A DNA stretch of 64,000 bases from Notospermus geniculatus. Lineage: Eukaryota > Nemertea > Pilidiophora > Heteronemertea > Lineidae. The notes below the pieces were generated by a model. The model saw only the letters and a program-made list of their open reading frames with translations. It was not told the origin of the DNA and did not search any database. This document shows, in pieces, positions 39,330 to 52,569 of the stretch. The DNA is taken from positions 19,384-83,383 of the forward strand of contig NMRB01000014.1 in NCBI GenBank assembly GCA_002633025.1, read 5' to 3'. How positions within the stretch are numbered: the first letter of the stretch is position 1; every line of letters begins with the position of its first letter. The position numbers and the translations under genes are program-made.

Positions 39330-41493
39330 ATCAAAACTAGCATTTTGCCTGAAAGAAGGAGATGAGAAACTGAGCCGAGAAGTATGAAAGTGTTGCCACA
39401 GAGCTATACAAGTCAAGGACGCTCAAAAATATTATACATGATCTGACTGTAGATCAAGACCCCATCAAAATATCTCAGTAAATCAAGTGCCCTTGGTAAG
39501 CTATGGGATCCCATAAGTCAATAATATCACAACCGAGGGTTGCAACACCTCAAAGCGCAGAGCCTATTGATATGACAGTCACAAAATATCCTTCAGTGAA
39601 CAGTGTCTCTAGCCATTGTATCTACACCGACACGTTGGAGACTTTATTAAATTTCTGACAGCGCAGCCAATAATATCTTCCTGATGAGTGATAAAATGGA
39701 ATTGTGGACAACATACTAGATTGGGTACGATCCCTAACAAGTTACTTATTGCTTAGCTCGGTACAAATATCACTTGTTGTGGCGTGAATGCTGATGGTGA
39801 TGGAACTCTGTTAGGGGGCAGAAGGGTACCAGTCAGAGAATATTCAATCAGGCTGGATGGAACAACTGGTCGCGGGAATAGTTAATGGCTTGGGATGTGA
39901 AATGTGATGATACCACAGCCTACTTTTACAGCAAGAGCAAATGGCTGTTGAACAAGGGCAAATCTTGCAGTAGTTTCATGGTGAGAATGTTAAGAGACTC
40001 ATCCGAGAGAAAAGAAAATACCAATAACAGGAACTCCTACAAGCGTTAGATGGATTCCCTGCGAATCCATGAAAATTGAGCTTCCATGCTTCACTTGGTA
40101 GCATCGTGTCCTCCGTCTTCAACCCGCTGACACCCACACACTGTCCTATAATATCCAAGTTCCTCGAAAATATCAATAGTGATTAGTGACGAGATATATC
40201 TGAAACCTGATTATAGGTATTAATGTAACTGTACACGGCTCCAGATCCACTTCTACTTATGCAGGCATTGGAGTGACGGGAGAGCGGAGCGGAGACCTTC
40301 GAAATGTGACAACTGAATCATCTATATTGAGTTTGTAGTCGAAGTAGGTGTAACACAGATACCAAGCTGTGTATCCACCAGTTAAATCTTTTAAACAGAA
40401 ATTAGAGTTTGTCAGCTAATGTTTTTCAATGAGCCCTTGCACTAAATGTCAGCGAACATAGACTATGTATGGCAACAGTCCACTGCTAAACATACACATT
40501 TATCAAATCAACTACTGAATTATTCATTTTTAATAATCCAAAGCAGTCTGTACAACCGCACAGGGATGATAGAATGTCTGATGTACTGGTAATCATGTTG
40601 TTCAGTATACAGCAGTAAGAATAAGGGCCACGTCCATTTCAAAAGGTGAAATCTGCTCAGTTACACTCTCACATCATTACGGTCATGGTTTTAGCAATTG
40701 AAATGAAGCCTACATAACCATTGTCTGAAAGTGTTTGTTGCTTTCAATATGGTTATAATCAGATGCTGAAGATAGAGCACAAAAAAAACATCCAAAGTGC
40801 TCAAGAGCGGTAAAAATCTGACAAATTTGCAGAAATATGCACCAGAATCGACATGAGACAAGCCGTGATGATTCTACAGACAATCAGAAATCCAACACCA
40901 CACTCAAAGGCATTTTGAAGTATTTGCAATTCAACTTGACAGAGAATGATAAAAGCCTTCCACAATAACTTGCAGTCTCCAGTAACAGAAAATGAAACTC
41001 AGAGTCCTGCGGAGATGAAACTGCAAAGAACTCAACTATTTGTAAGTTGCCTCACGCAAAAGAAATCAGAACTTGATACTGCTGAACAGAACATGTATTT
41101 TGATGCTTCAGTTTTTGTTGCCTCGGATACAAAGCAGTGAACCCTGAGACAGCGAGCATGTTATCGGAAACATGGTATTTCCATTGATGTATTTGATACA
41201 CTTGAAATACTAGAAACCGAAACTTGTGGATCACCCATCTTGAACCGTGAAAGGTTCATATTGCTCCGCCTTCGGACTACGCTCTCGCGAGTTTGATATT
41301 CAAGAAGGGATCACCCAGTTTAACAACGATCATGTCAACAAATGCAACCATAGCAATGTTGATGGGGGCCCATTGCATATCTCCCCACTTTTAACAGGAA
41401 GTAATGGTAACATGGTTATTTTTCATGTTTTGACCCCTGGTGGAAAGAGGCCGAGTTTGATCGAAATACATACCGTAAGCAGGGTAAAACAAT
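39330..41493. other. Anonymous sequence with one short inverted motif
   Basis: No gene recognised. ATCTCCCCACTTTT at 41379-41392 is repeated at the hairpin further right. Confidence 0.5.
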
Positions 41494-41524
41494 ATCTCCC
41501 CACTTTTTTCGAAAAGTGGGAGAT
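41494..41524. repeat. Short hairpin TCTCCCCACTTTT
   Basis: ATCTCCCCACTTTTTT (41494-41509) faces GAAAAGTGGGAGAT (41511-41524). With the same motif at 41379-41392 it may mark the ends of a 150-bp MITE, but the interior gives no further support. Confidence 0.5.
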
Positions 41525-44500
41525 AATGAATCTTATTTTAACTCATTTCAACCAGTTTGGTTTGAATTCCACACAGGATCAAATCTGAGTTGCTCTCTTG
41601 ACAACTCAACTGAGCATGAGCAGTTGTTTGTGTTAAGGAAACAAACAATGGTGACTTGCCCAATGTCGGCCATACTTCCATGAGGAAACTCTCCTGTGGA
41701 TAGGCACCTTCAAAAAATGCCTCTAAAGATGTTTTGACAGTGAGAGCAAGATGAAAACTTTTTCAATGCATATTTTAATTGATAGATTTTTTATTGAACA
41801 AGATGACTGGCAACCAGATCTAATCATAAACATGAAATTTATCAGTTCAACTTCATACAGCATTGCTCTGACAATGATTGGTCCCACGGGAGGTTAGCGT
41901 GATCATATAACATTGTACGAAGCTCAAATAACAGACAAGGCACAACATCTCTCCGCTCATTCTGGCAAATAATTACATATGAAATAACGATGATCCATCT
42001 GCTGTTGAAGGAAGCACATTGAGTGGTGTGGGTTGGGAGGTAGGGGAGTAATTCTAGCGAATATTTTTCATCAATCTACAGGCAAAGGAGAGAATGGTAA
42101 TAGTTGTATTGAGAATGTTGTTAGTTTTTGCTGTAGCTATTGCCAAGGGTACCTTCGTTGTGAGGTTTGGATAACAAAGGCATAGATTTTTCATTCTGTG
42201 TGCCATTTCATCTCACGACGGAGTCAAAATATGAAATGCATCATCAAAATACCAGACCAGGAAATCTCCGCCATTAGTTCTCGTAAGCCTGTGACAAGAG
42301 TTTATCCGAGACCGATATGTTCTTATATGTCACAGCAACATATTGAGCATTGCCGGGGATTGTCGACTAAAATTGAGAGGATGACAATATATTATGCTCA
42401 GACAATCCTCCCTGAGCAAGGACAAGTGATATCTTATCACCATGCATTAGCATGCTTGTTATAATCAGTTTTGAGATGAGATACATGTATTCTGAACGGG
42501 ATGAGATGGGTGTATCACCAAATGTTTGTACATATACATGGACAAGCGATTCTCATTATTCAAAGCAATTCCCTTATCACACAAAGACACCTTTCCTTTC
42601 AAATGCAGCCATAATCTCATTCAAATGAAATGAAATAAAATTACACAGGTCAGGTAGAACTTTGGACTTGGTTATGATATGAAGGATGGTTGCCCTCCTT
42701 GTCATCAGTCCACTTTCAGCTTGTTGAGACTGACGATTGCAGGTGTCAGGAGGCACCCATGAAAGGCAACACATTCATGACATCAACTTGAAATTCACTT
42801 GTTACACTGATTCTTATGCTGGTGCAGTCACCTGTCCTCACGAGCGGTCAAGAGCCTCTCTGGCACCATCATGGTAAATTCTAAAAGTGTGGGAATGCAA
42901 ATATGTAGTTCAGGCAAAATTACCTTCCGTGAACAAACTTGCACATATAACAAACTATATGGTTTGTCAACGCAATTTCCCTATCATGTGAATTTGTTAA
43001 AACTTTGGTGTCAAAATTGCTTTCAGTAATTAGAATTGCTGGTTGCAACCGGGTAAGGATCTGAATTTCCACCCAATTGTGGGGAAGAGGGCAACAAAGT
43101 TTCAAGAGAATACCGATTCTCCTCACGCATATTGAAGAAAGTACTTTTGTTTCACACCATTCAGTTCTGAAGTTGCCATTCTCATTTTGAGTGAACCAGA
43201 TTCATTAGACATTCCCAGAGCCAGTCTGTAACTCAGAAGATCGTGGTTAATGACACTTCTTTATAAGACAGCGCTAGTAGGCATGGTGCTGAATCAATGG
43301 CAGATATGAAAAATCTAGTCACTTTGGCAAATTATAGCAGATTGATAAGCTAATATTCCGCTACATTTATAGTATTTTCTGTAAGAGAACACCTCGTTTC
43401 CCGAGGCTATTTAACATATGGGGAGACATGAATGATTGATACCTCAATCTGGCCATTCATAATGGGATCAAGTTCACCGATAGGGTACAATGCGAATGTC
43501 TGGATTACAAACTGCATGTCATGTATGAACATATGATGCATGCATGCAACATTGCATGCAGTTGCCTAGTGTCTCCTGATGGAAGTGATACGTCTAGAAA
43601 ACCAATTTGACGCTGAATAGAGGACTACCCTCAAGGGCTAGTTGTAACATTGGACTGCAAGCAAGATTCACATTCTGAAGACTTTTGCTCACTCATTTCA
43701 TGAGATTGAATGTCGAAATGGCAAGTGTGCAATGAAAACTGGGACTTACTCTCTACCCACGATAGTAAAAGGCAATTCTTTCAATTGTAGAACAACACAA
43801 CACACCCGAGAAAAAAATCTACAGTATCCATTCATTGTGACACTGTTTGAAATAGCGCATCCTACAAACACTTAGACATGAATGGTATGTAATCCCCAGG
43901 AGAAATTTGGGACAAAGTACACAACAAAGCAAAGAGAAAATGCGAACTAAGCATATTAAATATGGCCATCTCAAATAGACAAGGACAAAATGAGTATTTG
44001 CATTGTGTCTCATTGGTGATACTTCCTTAGGCATTGGGTCAGGCTGAACTATATGTGGTCAGGTATTTGAATTTGATATCTGTGTGGAAAGATCTCAAGC
44101 ATTCCTGTAATTTGGAAATGACTTCTCAACTAGGAGATCCTTACTATATATGTTTTTGCCCACCATGGCCAGGTCAAGTATCACCCCAAAATCATGTTCT
44201 AACAGGAATTCAGACTTGCAAGAGCATAAGAGTGAAGAGCAAGCCAACGAGCAGAGGATGGCATCCATTCCATCAATGAAATAACAAGCAATGCAAAAAT
44301 GGTGCTGCCAACATGCCTCTTCCATTGTTTCTAATATTCCCTTTAAAAATATTACATCAACTGGCATCCTGACTTGTTCATGTGACACTTATGAGAAGGG
44401 AAGCTGATGGTAGTATAGCTAGGGAACTGATGGCCAATTCTCCGCATTGGCATTTTGGCTAATGTCTCATTTATATTAATACAGTATATGTTCAGTGACA

Positions 44501-44896
44501 GGCGCCCCCTGAATCTGCGGGTAATTTAGAGGCACACTACTAGTATCTCACAAAAAAAGACTGCAATCTCAAATATGGACTGGACAACATGATTAATACC
44601 GGTCTGGTAACTGGACTGGACACTTTATGGCACATCAATTCGTACTTAAATCACCCATATGGTTTCACGACCAATTTCTGAATTCCAACCAACACAATTT
44701 CGTGAACAGGCCCTGGATATTGACCAGTGCCTGTAAATCTGCTGCCATATGATAAATCCACAAATGCCATTCATTACTGAGAAGACGAAGTACATCCAAA
44801 TTTGAAAATGCAACTGATCTCAACTTAATATAAGTTCTATTTACCATTTTGAAAGTCATTAGTTTCTGATTGGAAATGTAAGACGTGGGGGGGGGG
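41525..44896. other. Anonymous sequence up to the gap
   Basis: No supported gene or repeat. It ends in a run of ten or more G just before the N gap, a context in which sequencing often fails. Confidence 0.5.
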
Positions 44897-45220
44897 NNNN
44901 NNNNNNNNNNNNNNNNNNNNNNNNNNNNNNNNNNNNNNNNNNNNNNNNNNNNNNNNNNNNNNNNNNNNNNNNNNNNNNNNNNNNNNNNNNNNNNNNNNNN
45001 NNNNNNNNNNNNNNNNNNNNNNNNNNNNNNNNNNNNNNNNNNNNNNNNNNNNNNNNNNNNNNNNNNNNNNNNNNNNNNNNNNNNNNNNNNNNNNNNNNNN
45101 NNNNNNNNNNNNNNNNNNNNNNNNNNNNNNNNNNNNNNNNNNNNNNNNNNNNNNNNNNNNNNNNNNNNNNNNNNNNNNNNNNNNNNNNNNNNNNNNNNNN
45201 NNNNNNNNNNNNNNNNNNNN
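44897..45220. other. Assembly gap of 324 N
   Basis: Unknown sequence. Frames crossing it are meaningless. Confidence 0.99.
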
Positions 45221-45424
45221 AACAAACATTAGGGAATAATTTCACTGTTTTCATGCTGATTTCGGACACTTTGCAAATGCTCTTTGTTTTCCTAATTAAT
45301 GAAGCTGATGTCACATTTTTCTTTCATGATTATGTAGTTCACATTATAAAATATTATACCTGAAGTTATCATGAAAATCAAACAACTGCAACATAATGAA
45401 AAATTAGTTGGGAAAATGGTTCCG
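45221..45424. other. Anonymous sequence after the gap
   Basis: Nothing recognised. Confidence 0.5.
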
Positions 45425-45497
45425 AAAGTGAACAGCCCCTTTCAATGTTCCTAGCACAGGGCACCCCTTCTTTTCCCAAATCCTGGATCCGCCCCTG
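45425..45497 (-). mobile_element. Fragment of a CAGGGGCGGATCCAGG-type DNA transposon
   Basis: Minus strand from 45497: CAGGGGCGGATCCAGGATTT, then GGGAAAAGAAGGGGTGCCC. This end is widespread in invertebrate DNA elements and translates as GRIQD.GKEG, a familiar artefact in gene predictions. The other end is not visible. Confidence 0.65.
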
Positions 45498-47827
45498 AGC
45501 CTTCTGACAAAATGTGCACAGACAAGTTTGAATTGGACTTAAGTTCAATTCAGTATGAACACATAAAACACAGACAAAATCCATGTGGAATACATGTAAG
45601 TAATGACAATATTTTCCAGACTTTGATATCATGATAAAGGTGGTTGTTATTGCTCCTAACTATTTGTTGCACCAACAATGCCTCAATTCCAACAGCAGAT
45701 TGAATTAATTACGGACAGGTAATAAATACACGTAAATTAGATAAAACACCATTTGATCTAAGCCATACACGAAATTCATCATACCCTGCGATATTCTTTT
45801 TAAACAATCTAATTTTCTTGAGGACATGAGCGACAAAACCATCTATTTCATGCTTGAGCAACCAGAGAAGAATATCGCACTAAATGGATTGTGGTGTAGC
45901 AAAGTATGGCACATTCAACAGGTGTAATAGCAGTTTATATGATCTAATTATGCCTAAATGCCCTGAAAGTTTATTGACAACTTTCTCGTGCATGTTTCCA
46001 CACAAATTACAAAGAATGGCCCTAGATACAATGTTTAGCTAGAATGGGGTGAGATTGTGAGAAATGAATGAAGTTTGCCTGTTTGAGTAAAGTTTGGTTT
46101 GGTTCCATTAGAAGTGAAATGTCAACTGCTCAAAACCAGATTGATGCAGCGACAAAATGAGTGAAATTTCAGTCCAAAAACATTTTAATGTTGGTGTATC
46201 TACGATCCAAAAAGCATTTGTTATGTGATAGAAGGAAGATGTACTTAATCAGTGTGATTGGAATTCCTATTTTAATCTCAAACCCTGCCTAATAAAGAAC
46301 TGACAAACAAAATGCTCTTTTCCAAAAGGAAGACATCACTGACCTTTTAGCAGTAATACTCAGACAAGAATACTTCTACTGATATAAGGCTTTATTCACC
46401 CAATATATTTGAATTTTTTTCAGGCAAATTGGCCAGTGCCAGCAAAACCTACCTCGATCTCCCTCAAGACACAGCTGCAAAAAGGACCTCATGAAGAAAG
46501 AATGAACCTATAAACCTGTTCAGTCAACTACTAGTTACATACAAGACCAGTTACGTCATTGACGTCACCACTTTCTGATAAAAAATTATAAGACCAAGGC
46601 CTACCTGGTTCTTACATCATCATTAACTTCTGCCCTGTGCCCAGCCTGTTTGGCGAAATTCATTCCAGGAATTCATTGCAAAGTGACCATCTTGTGGTGG
46701 GAGACTTCATGGTTCTGGGAAGTGTAGCCATGCAGGAACAGTTTTGACTTGACCAAAAATGTGGAGTTAGAATGGATCTACCCATGGCACTTTGCTTTAC
46801 ATTTTCAAAACTATGCCTTAACCCTTTTACTTAAGGAAGAATAAGATGGGCTTTTCACCATGTTCCAGAGGAAAACCACTTTCTAATCCCTCATTCACAA
46901 CCCTCTGTGGACGAGCAGTTCAGATGTCTCTTTGACTTTCTTCACCAAAATATCTAAGGCAGTCAATTTTTGATGTGCTAAGCCTGAATGGAGTTGAGAA
47001 TGTGTTTGGTGGGATGGGGAGGGATTGGTCTCAAGGCTACTGTTGAAATGGGAAATGGACATTCAAAGCCTCAGTCTCCAATATGAGATAGCTTTTGACC
47101 ATGAACAGGACCATATTGAACTCAGCAGATTCGATTCCTGTAAAAGAACTCTGAGACCAAAGGAGGTACACATGTATTTTTTTTAAAAAGATGTTGAACA
47201 AGAGATGAATCCAGCAGAACAAATCACTGCCAAAAAACTTGCTGACAAACTGAATGATTAAGGTTTCCACAACGGTGACAAATGCGTGAACCTGATGGAT
47301 ACAAATTCATGCCATCGCATGCCATAGCGCAGCATTTTTTTGCAATGAGTCACTTTGCCAAATTGCCTTGCCTGTCATTGTAAGTACAAGATTTGACATG
47401 CCTTTTTTTATCAAAGAGACATGCAATCAGGCAATGAGTAGTACGGTCCCTCCAGCTGATATATACTGACCCACTATCAACAGGAAAGGGTGAAAGTGTC
47501 ATTTCAAAGGTGCAGGCATCCGTAGATGAAATTGATGATTCCCTTTGTGCCAAGTCATTGCGCTTGTTTGATTAAATCATCAGTAGGGTTTCATCTGAAC
47601 CCACCACCACTGAAGGCTAGACCATCAAAGATGCACTGCAGTTTGTTTTTTGTGGTTATAATAAGGGGTTCACTGCACTCGGCTGGTAACCTAGCGGCAA
47701 AATCAGATCAGACATGTAAGGGACCGTTTCCGTAGGAATGCAATGGTGATAAAAACCAAACTGCTGCATTGCTCTTGTACTTTTGTAGTCTTATGACCAA
47801 CTGCCCCAAGGAATTCTAAATACTTTG
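45498..47827. other. Anonymous sequence
   Basis: Nothing supported as gene or repeat. Confidence 0.5.
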
Positions 47828-47980
47828 CATTGCTTTGCTGCTGCTTTAACATTGCTTTGCTGCTGCTTTAGCCTTGCTTTGCTGCTGCTTTAGCCTTGAT
47901 TTGCTGCTGCTTTAGCCCTGCTTTGCTGCTGCTTAGCATTGATTTGCTGCTGCTTTAGCATTGCTTTGCTGCTGCTTTAG
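47828..47980. repeat. 22-bp CTG-rich minisatellite, seven units
   Basis: Seven units of CATTGCTTTGCTGCTGCTTT-AG with C/A and A/C variants (CCTTG, ATTTG) and one 1-bp deletion in the fifth. Each contains GCTGCTGC. Confidence 0.95.
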
Positions 47981-48833
47981 CATTGCATGGGTATGTATTT
48001 CAGATGCCCTCCTGTTCTTTCCGCCTGGCCCTCTCCAAGAGAAACCTGTCTCCCATCATGGCAGTGCCTGTATTCTGAGATGGTCCCGCAAATGAACACT
48101 CAAAGGATCACCATGACTGGTTTACTCCACACTGCCTGAAGCAATTGCATCTCTAAGACAGCATCATCATTTTATTCATCTCCACAACTTCAATCGCAAG
48201 AACCTACAGCTGTGTGACGGCTGAACAAACAGGTTGATTTTTCTCTGAGGCATCGAGCATGATTCATCCTCATATACCCATCAAGAACCCCCTTTTAGAG
48301 GGTCGAGCACCATATTGGGAGAGCTGAAGCAAATACTGATGATCAAAGGATCCACTACAAGGCTGAAGGCAATGATATTTAAGACATTCTTAAATCAAAA
48401 AGATACCTTTACGGCTAGGGCATTGGAGATGACAATGCCTCCCCCTCGCTCATGTCCTATACCTTTACCTTAGAATAAGCAGACAGGAAGGGATGAAGAG
48501 GCCAAAGAAAAGTTAAGTCTGATTAGTCTGAGAGTCTGAAACATCAAGACCTCTAAGAAAGAGATCAATATGAGCTTCAATAGTTATCCTAATAGAATTA
48601 CTTCCGGGTTTTCCTTTTTAAGTCTTGGCCCTTGATTTAGGCTTATCCATATTTGCACAACAGGGCCTATCGCCAAATATGGTTTGAACATAGGTTAGGG
48701 CTGCATCCAAATACCGGTACCTAACCTTGGGCAACTTTTTGTGGTTTGTTTAACTATCAAAATTGGTTATTTAAGGTACTCCAGTCAAAACATGGGGTCA
48801 AATACAATCCAACAACACATTGTTAAAAGCCTT
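47981..48833. other. Anonymous sequence
   Basis: Left flank of the 6-kb duplicated block; no feature recognised. Confidence 0.5.
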
Positions 48834-50616
48834 GCATAGCCATGGGCCTGAAGGAAGAGTTCAAATGTATGGTAAACCAAATCATTTACTGATAAGAAAT
48901 GCATTAAAAGGAACCATTTAAGTGAGAGATTCCTGTATATATACAGTGCCTGATACAGGAATTTGTTCAAAAGCATCCCTGCTCCGAATCTGGCAAATTC
49001 TTCAAAGTATATAGTCTCATTTGTCAGTTCTGCCTATTGGGAGTTGAACAAAAGGATGTGCGGATAAGGGAATCTCCCTGGGGGTAGGCAGGGGATGGGG
49101 ATGGGGGTAGAGAACCAGTTCAGTGTGAGATACAAAACAAAAAATACTTAATTCATAAGGCATATCTGTCATTTTTCATAGGAGAGAAATCTGATCACAA
49201 AAACCTTGGTTTTTCCTGGAGGTTCTTTTTGTGGGCAATCCCCTGAGTGATGATGAATTAACTTTAAATGTGTATTTTTTTCTACTGAGGGCTTATTTTG
49301 AAGGCATGACAGTCCTGATCATGAATGAAATACATGTACTCAGATAAAATATGTCACCATGAAATACCATAATGTGTCAGAGTATACTGGTAGATAAGTC
49401 ATAAAATGCATACAATAAAATATGACAATGTGTTCATCTTTAGTACATGTTTCAAGGCTTGGCTAAGCTTGAGGAGAGTTCCCAGTACTTTTAGTAATAG
49501 ATTATACACATCATGTTTTAAGCCAAGTGCATATCACTTAAAAGCAGTTACATTCACAGTTCACTTGCATTACATTCGGTTGATGCACAATACAGTGCCA
49601 CACTATTGGTGAAATGATCGGAACTTGATGACAACTTCAGCATCAAATGTTTAGAAAAGTTGGATTTTCGGAAATTGCAGTGCACTAGAATATTGATTAT
49701 AAAGCGGTCGCTGGAGCTATTGAGTCAACAAAGACTGCCTCTAACCTCATTGATCAATCACTCCACAGCTGACTAATGATACACTACACCATAAACCCAG
49801 CTAATGCGGCATCAAATTTCATGGATCAAATGCAACATGAACATGTACATGTATATACTACATACATGTAGTGGAAATTATCAGTTTATATTGGTGAACT
49901 CCCTTGGCTGTTGCAGTTTATGGGCAAGTCAAATCTGCCCCCCCCCCCCATCCCACCCCCTACAATTACATGTTCATATAGTATGAGGCCAACTGTAAAC
50001 TGGACCTGGGAGACCCACTTTAGGCTTATTTAGTGTATGGCCTATGCTGTATCAACTTTAAGTGTGTGAGACTTAAGAGGATGGACTTTTCATGATATAG
50101 GCCAAACATACATTGTTAACAGCTAACTAATTATATCAAGAAATGCCAAGTGTTATCAAGAAATGCCAAGTGCTTCCTTCATGTCCTTCCTGCTGATGCC
50201 ATAGAGTATAGGCCTACGCCTTCCTGTCAGTTTATTCACTAACCAACCACATTTCCTGGGCCCAGGCACACTTGAGAAGTTTTACGCACAAGACTAGTGA
50301 TAAGACAATTCCTAGGCGCAAGTATAGGCCACACCGCATCTGGCCCGAAACGGAAACCAGTCGACGAAATCCCGCCAAAATCAGGAAGCGCGCGCTGCGT
50401 TCCTAGGTAACCAAGTTAAATAAATGGTCATCTTTTTGCATCCAATACTAACACCGCTGTAATGACTGTAGCCTACAACTCTTCGATTGGGAATCTTTAC
50501 GCAAAGCACAATGACTTTCGACCAGCAATTGGTTGTCTTACATAGAGAAGGGACCAAAAGCCAGCGGGCAGATCGGAACTTCTACAGGCCGGAGATAAAC
50601 AAAGCAACTTCCTTAC

Positions 50617-50850
50617 CTCAGCATCTCCATTCACTTTCGGAACCTCGGTCGCTGCCGCATCCCCGTTGACTCTTGTCCCGTTCACTTTGCTCCAATCGAT
50701 AGCCGTCTCCTGTATCCCAGGAGTGACCCCCATCCCGTTGACCAGAGGGCCCTGGGGGTCAGTCTGAGTCTTCATGTCAGTTTTTCCAACACCATCCCTG
50801 CCGGTTGCAGGGACGTGAGTCTCCCCGTTTTCGATAGAAGTTTCCGCCAT
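50617..50850 (-). CDS. First coding exon of unidentified gene (copy A)
   Basis: Allelic or duplicate copy of the exon at 57238-57471: 78 codons, ATG at 50848-50850, donor GTAAGG at 50611-50616. It reads GMGVTPG where copy B reads GMGGTPG, and DAAATEV where copy B reads DATAAEV. A CpG-rich stretch lies in the following intron (50340-50420) and includes an E2F-like TCCCGCCAAAA and the near-palindrome GTTCCTAGGTAAC, both kept in copy B. This could be promoter-proximal regulatory DNA but that is inference. Because copy A is the one contiguous with the left part of the window, any downstream exons should be sought left of 48834. Confidence 0.55.
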
Positions 50851-51151
50851 AGTTTCCCGAGCAAAACTTCCAAATGAATGTTTTATATCGTGAAATGGAC
50901 ACTTTGTTTATGAAATCCACGAAACAAAACCGACTTTGATAACTCTACGTAAAAGTTCGTCGCTCTGCTATAGCAAAGCATGTGCTTTATTTCCGTATGA
51001 ACACAATCACCACATGTGAGTTTTATTTAGATCCTGACGCTTCGCGGAAAATATCAGCTGTGGACACTGCCTTCATTACGGGTGTCGCCATCTCAATGAC
51101 AACTGCTGAACTGATCATGATGGGACAAAATGAGAGGGGAAACCGAATTAA

Positions 51152-51270
51152 GGACCCGTATTCTAGAAGCCTCCTGAACTCTAAGGCCCACTTTAAGCGT
51201 TTGTATTCTGTCCTGCAAACAATAGCTAAAGGTAAACCTTAGAGTTTAGGAAGCTTCTAGAATACAGCCC
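51152..51270. mobile_element. MITE, CGTATTCTAGAAG family (copy A)
   Basis: Inverted ends CCCGTATTCTAGAAGCCTCC and its counterpart GGAAGCTTCTAGAATAC, with AACTCTAAGG / CCTTAGAGTT further in. About 119 bp. Same family as 23065-23181, in the opposite orientation. Confidence 0.75.
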
Positions 51271-51406
51271 TATATCTTACTATTCCACAGGGAGGTGTCT
51301 TTTTGGGCTGGCTAGGGCCTAGAATTATTAGTGAGAGTGAAAGGAAACTAATCCTAAAGGCAAATTGGCCTCCAGTTTTTAAAGGAACTCAAGAGCATAG
51401 GCTACA

Positions 51407-51528
51407 CACAAGAACTTGTACCTCTAATTACGGGGGTTATGGGGCTACCCTACCCCTATAGTCTGTATTATATATATAGGGGTAGGGTAGCCCCCTAACC
51501 CCCGTAATTAGAGGTACAAGTTCCTGTG
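51407..51528. repeat. 54-bp-arm hairpin (copy A)
   Basis: Two nearly perfect 54-bp inverted arms (51407-51460 and 51475-51528) around a 14-bp AT-rich loop. The arm holds TACCTCTAATTACGGGGGTT and GGGCTACCCTACCCC. GCTACA flanks both ends and may be a target duplication. Present in both copies of the block. It could be a fold-back MITE; a small-RNA precursor is possible but unsupported. Confidence 0.8.
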
Positions 51529-52569
51529 GCTACATATTGGTTTGACAATTCAATGCCAGGTGGCGCCAGCGTATCTCTGTTCAGCGCCATCTGCATATCA
51601 TGTGGTATCATAGAGGTGTTGGTGCATCCTGGTTTGTCCACACTTGTCTCCAGGGTGTAGTAGACACTACACTGTTGTTACAGGAGTGACAGTCAGCCTG
51701 GGGGTGAGGTTGTGGTTTGTCAAGAGGACCCAGGGTTCACACAACCACAGTCAATAATGCCAGGACCCTAAGAGGGCAGAGAAAACATGTTTTTCATGCA
51801 GAATGTAGGATAAAATGAGCAGGGGGATGGCTCCCCCTCCTGGAAGGAAGTTACAGCCCTTGATTGATGCTCAATTTGATGTCAGCTCGGCGACAGCCTG
51901 AGAACTGTCACATGGTGGTACCAGTATGATTATGACCAGATTTACCTCATTAGGAATGCCTGCGGCGCATGGTCTTGACACGACACTTACTGAAAAAGAT
52001 GGCGGTACCCAGGATTCCTGATCTTTGCTCAAATAGGAGACATCAGTGAATTGACCAATAGGTGTCACTACGTCCCAATTCAATGCCTAGCAGACCCATT
52101 CATGCTTGATTGAGCACCAATCAGGAAAATTTTCTTTTGTATTGGTCAGCTAGAACTTTGCTGCCATCTTTTGGCAATTAGCGCACCTGACTGCTCCTAT
52201 TCCACATACATGTATTAGTATCCTGCCTCCCTCTTGAAAAGATTGCTCTTTGAAATGATAACAGGACCATACATTTTGGTGATTTGAAAAGAATTTTTTC
52301 AATCATTTACAAGTTATACAAGATTATACATAATATAAATAGAAATGTGTCTGGATCCTCTCATCTGATCACTCTTGATACATTACAATAGTCCTACAGG
52401 AATGAGACTGATTTGTGATGGAAATGAAATGACACCTAAGCGACAAACCTGAGGGTAAGAACACCCACTGTGGCAGGCCTAAGAAAGGTCCAGGAACGAG
52501 ACCATAGAGTCATCTTTTCAGGTCAGAGGAATATCCTCAATGTTCTATTGTATACACACCGAAGTGTTA

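Noticed and set aside
39003-39416. 137-codon minus-strand frame
   Set aside because: Covers the 376-bp inverted-repeat element and its high GC; no known domain.
44665-45314. Long frames of unknown residues
   Set aside because: They are open only because they cross the N gap.
46441-46490. Possible 22-nt minus-strand microexon (TTTTGCAG ... GTAGGT)
   Set aside because: Good splice-site look-alikes, but no reading frame or neighbour can be tied to it.
50982-51242. 86-codon plus-strand frame (also 57603-57863), starting 131 bp from the orphan first exon
   Set aside because: Present in both copies, but so is everything else there. It ends inside a MITE, has four amino-acid differences between copies, and shows no motif; more likely 5' flanking sequence of the minus-strand gene.
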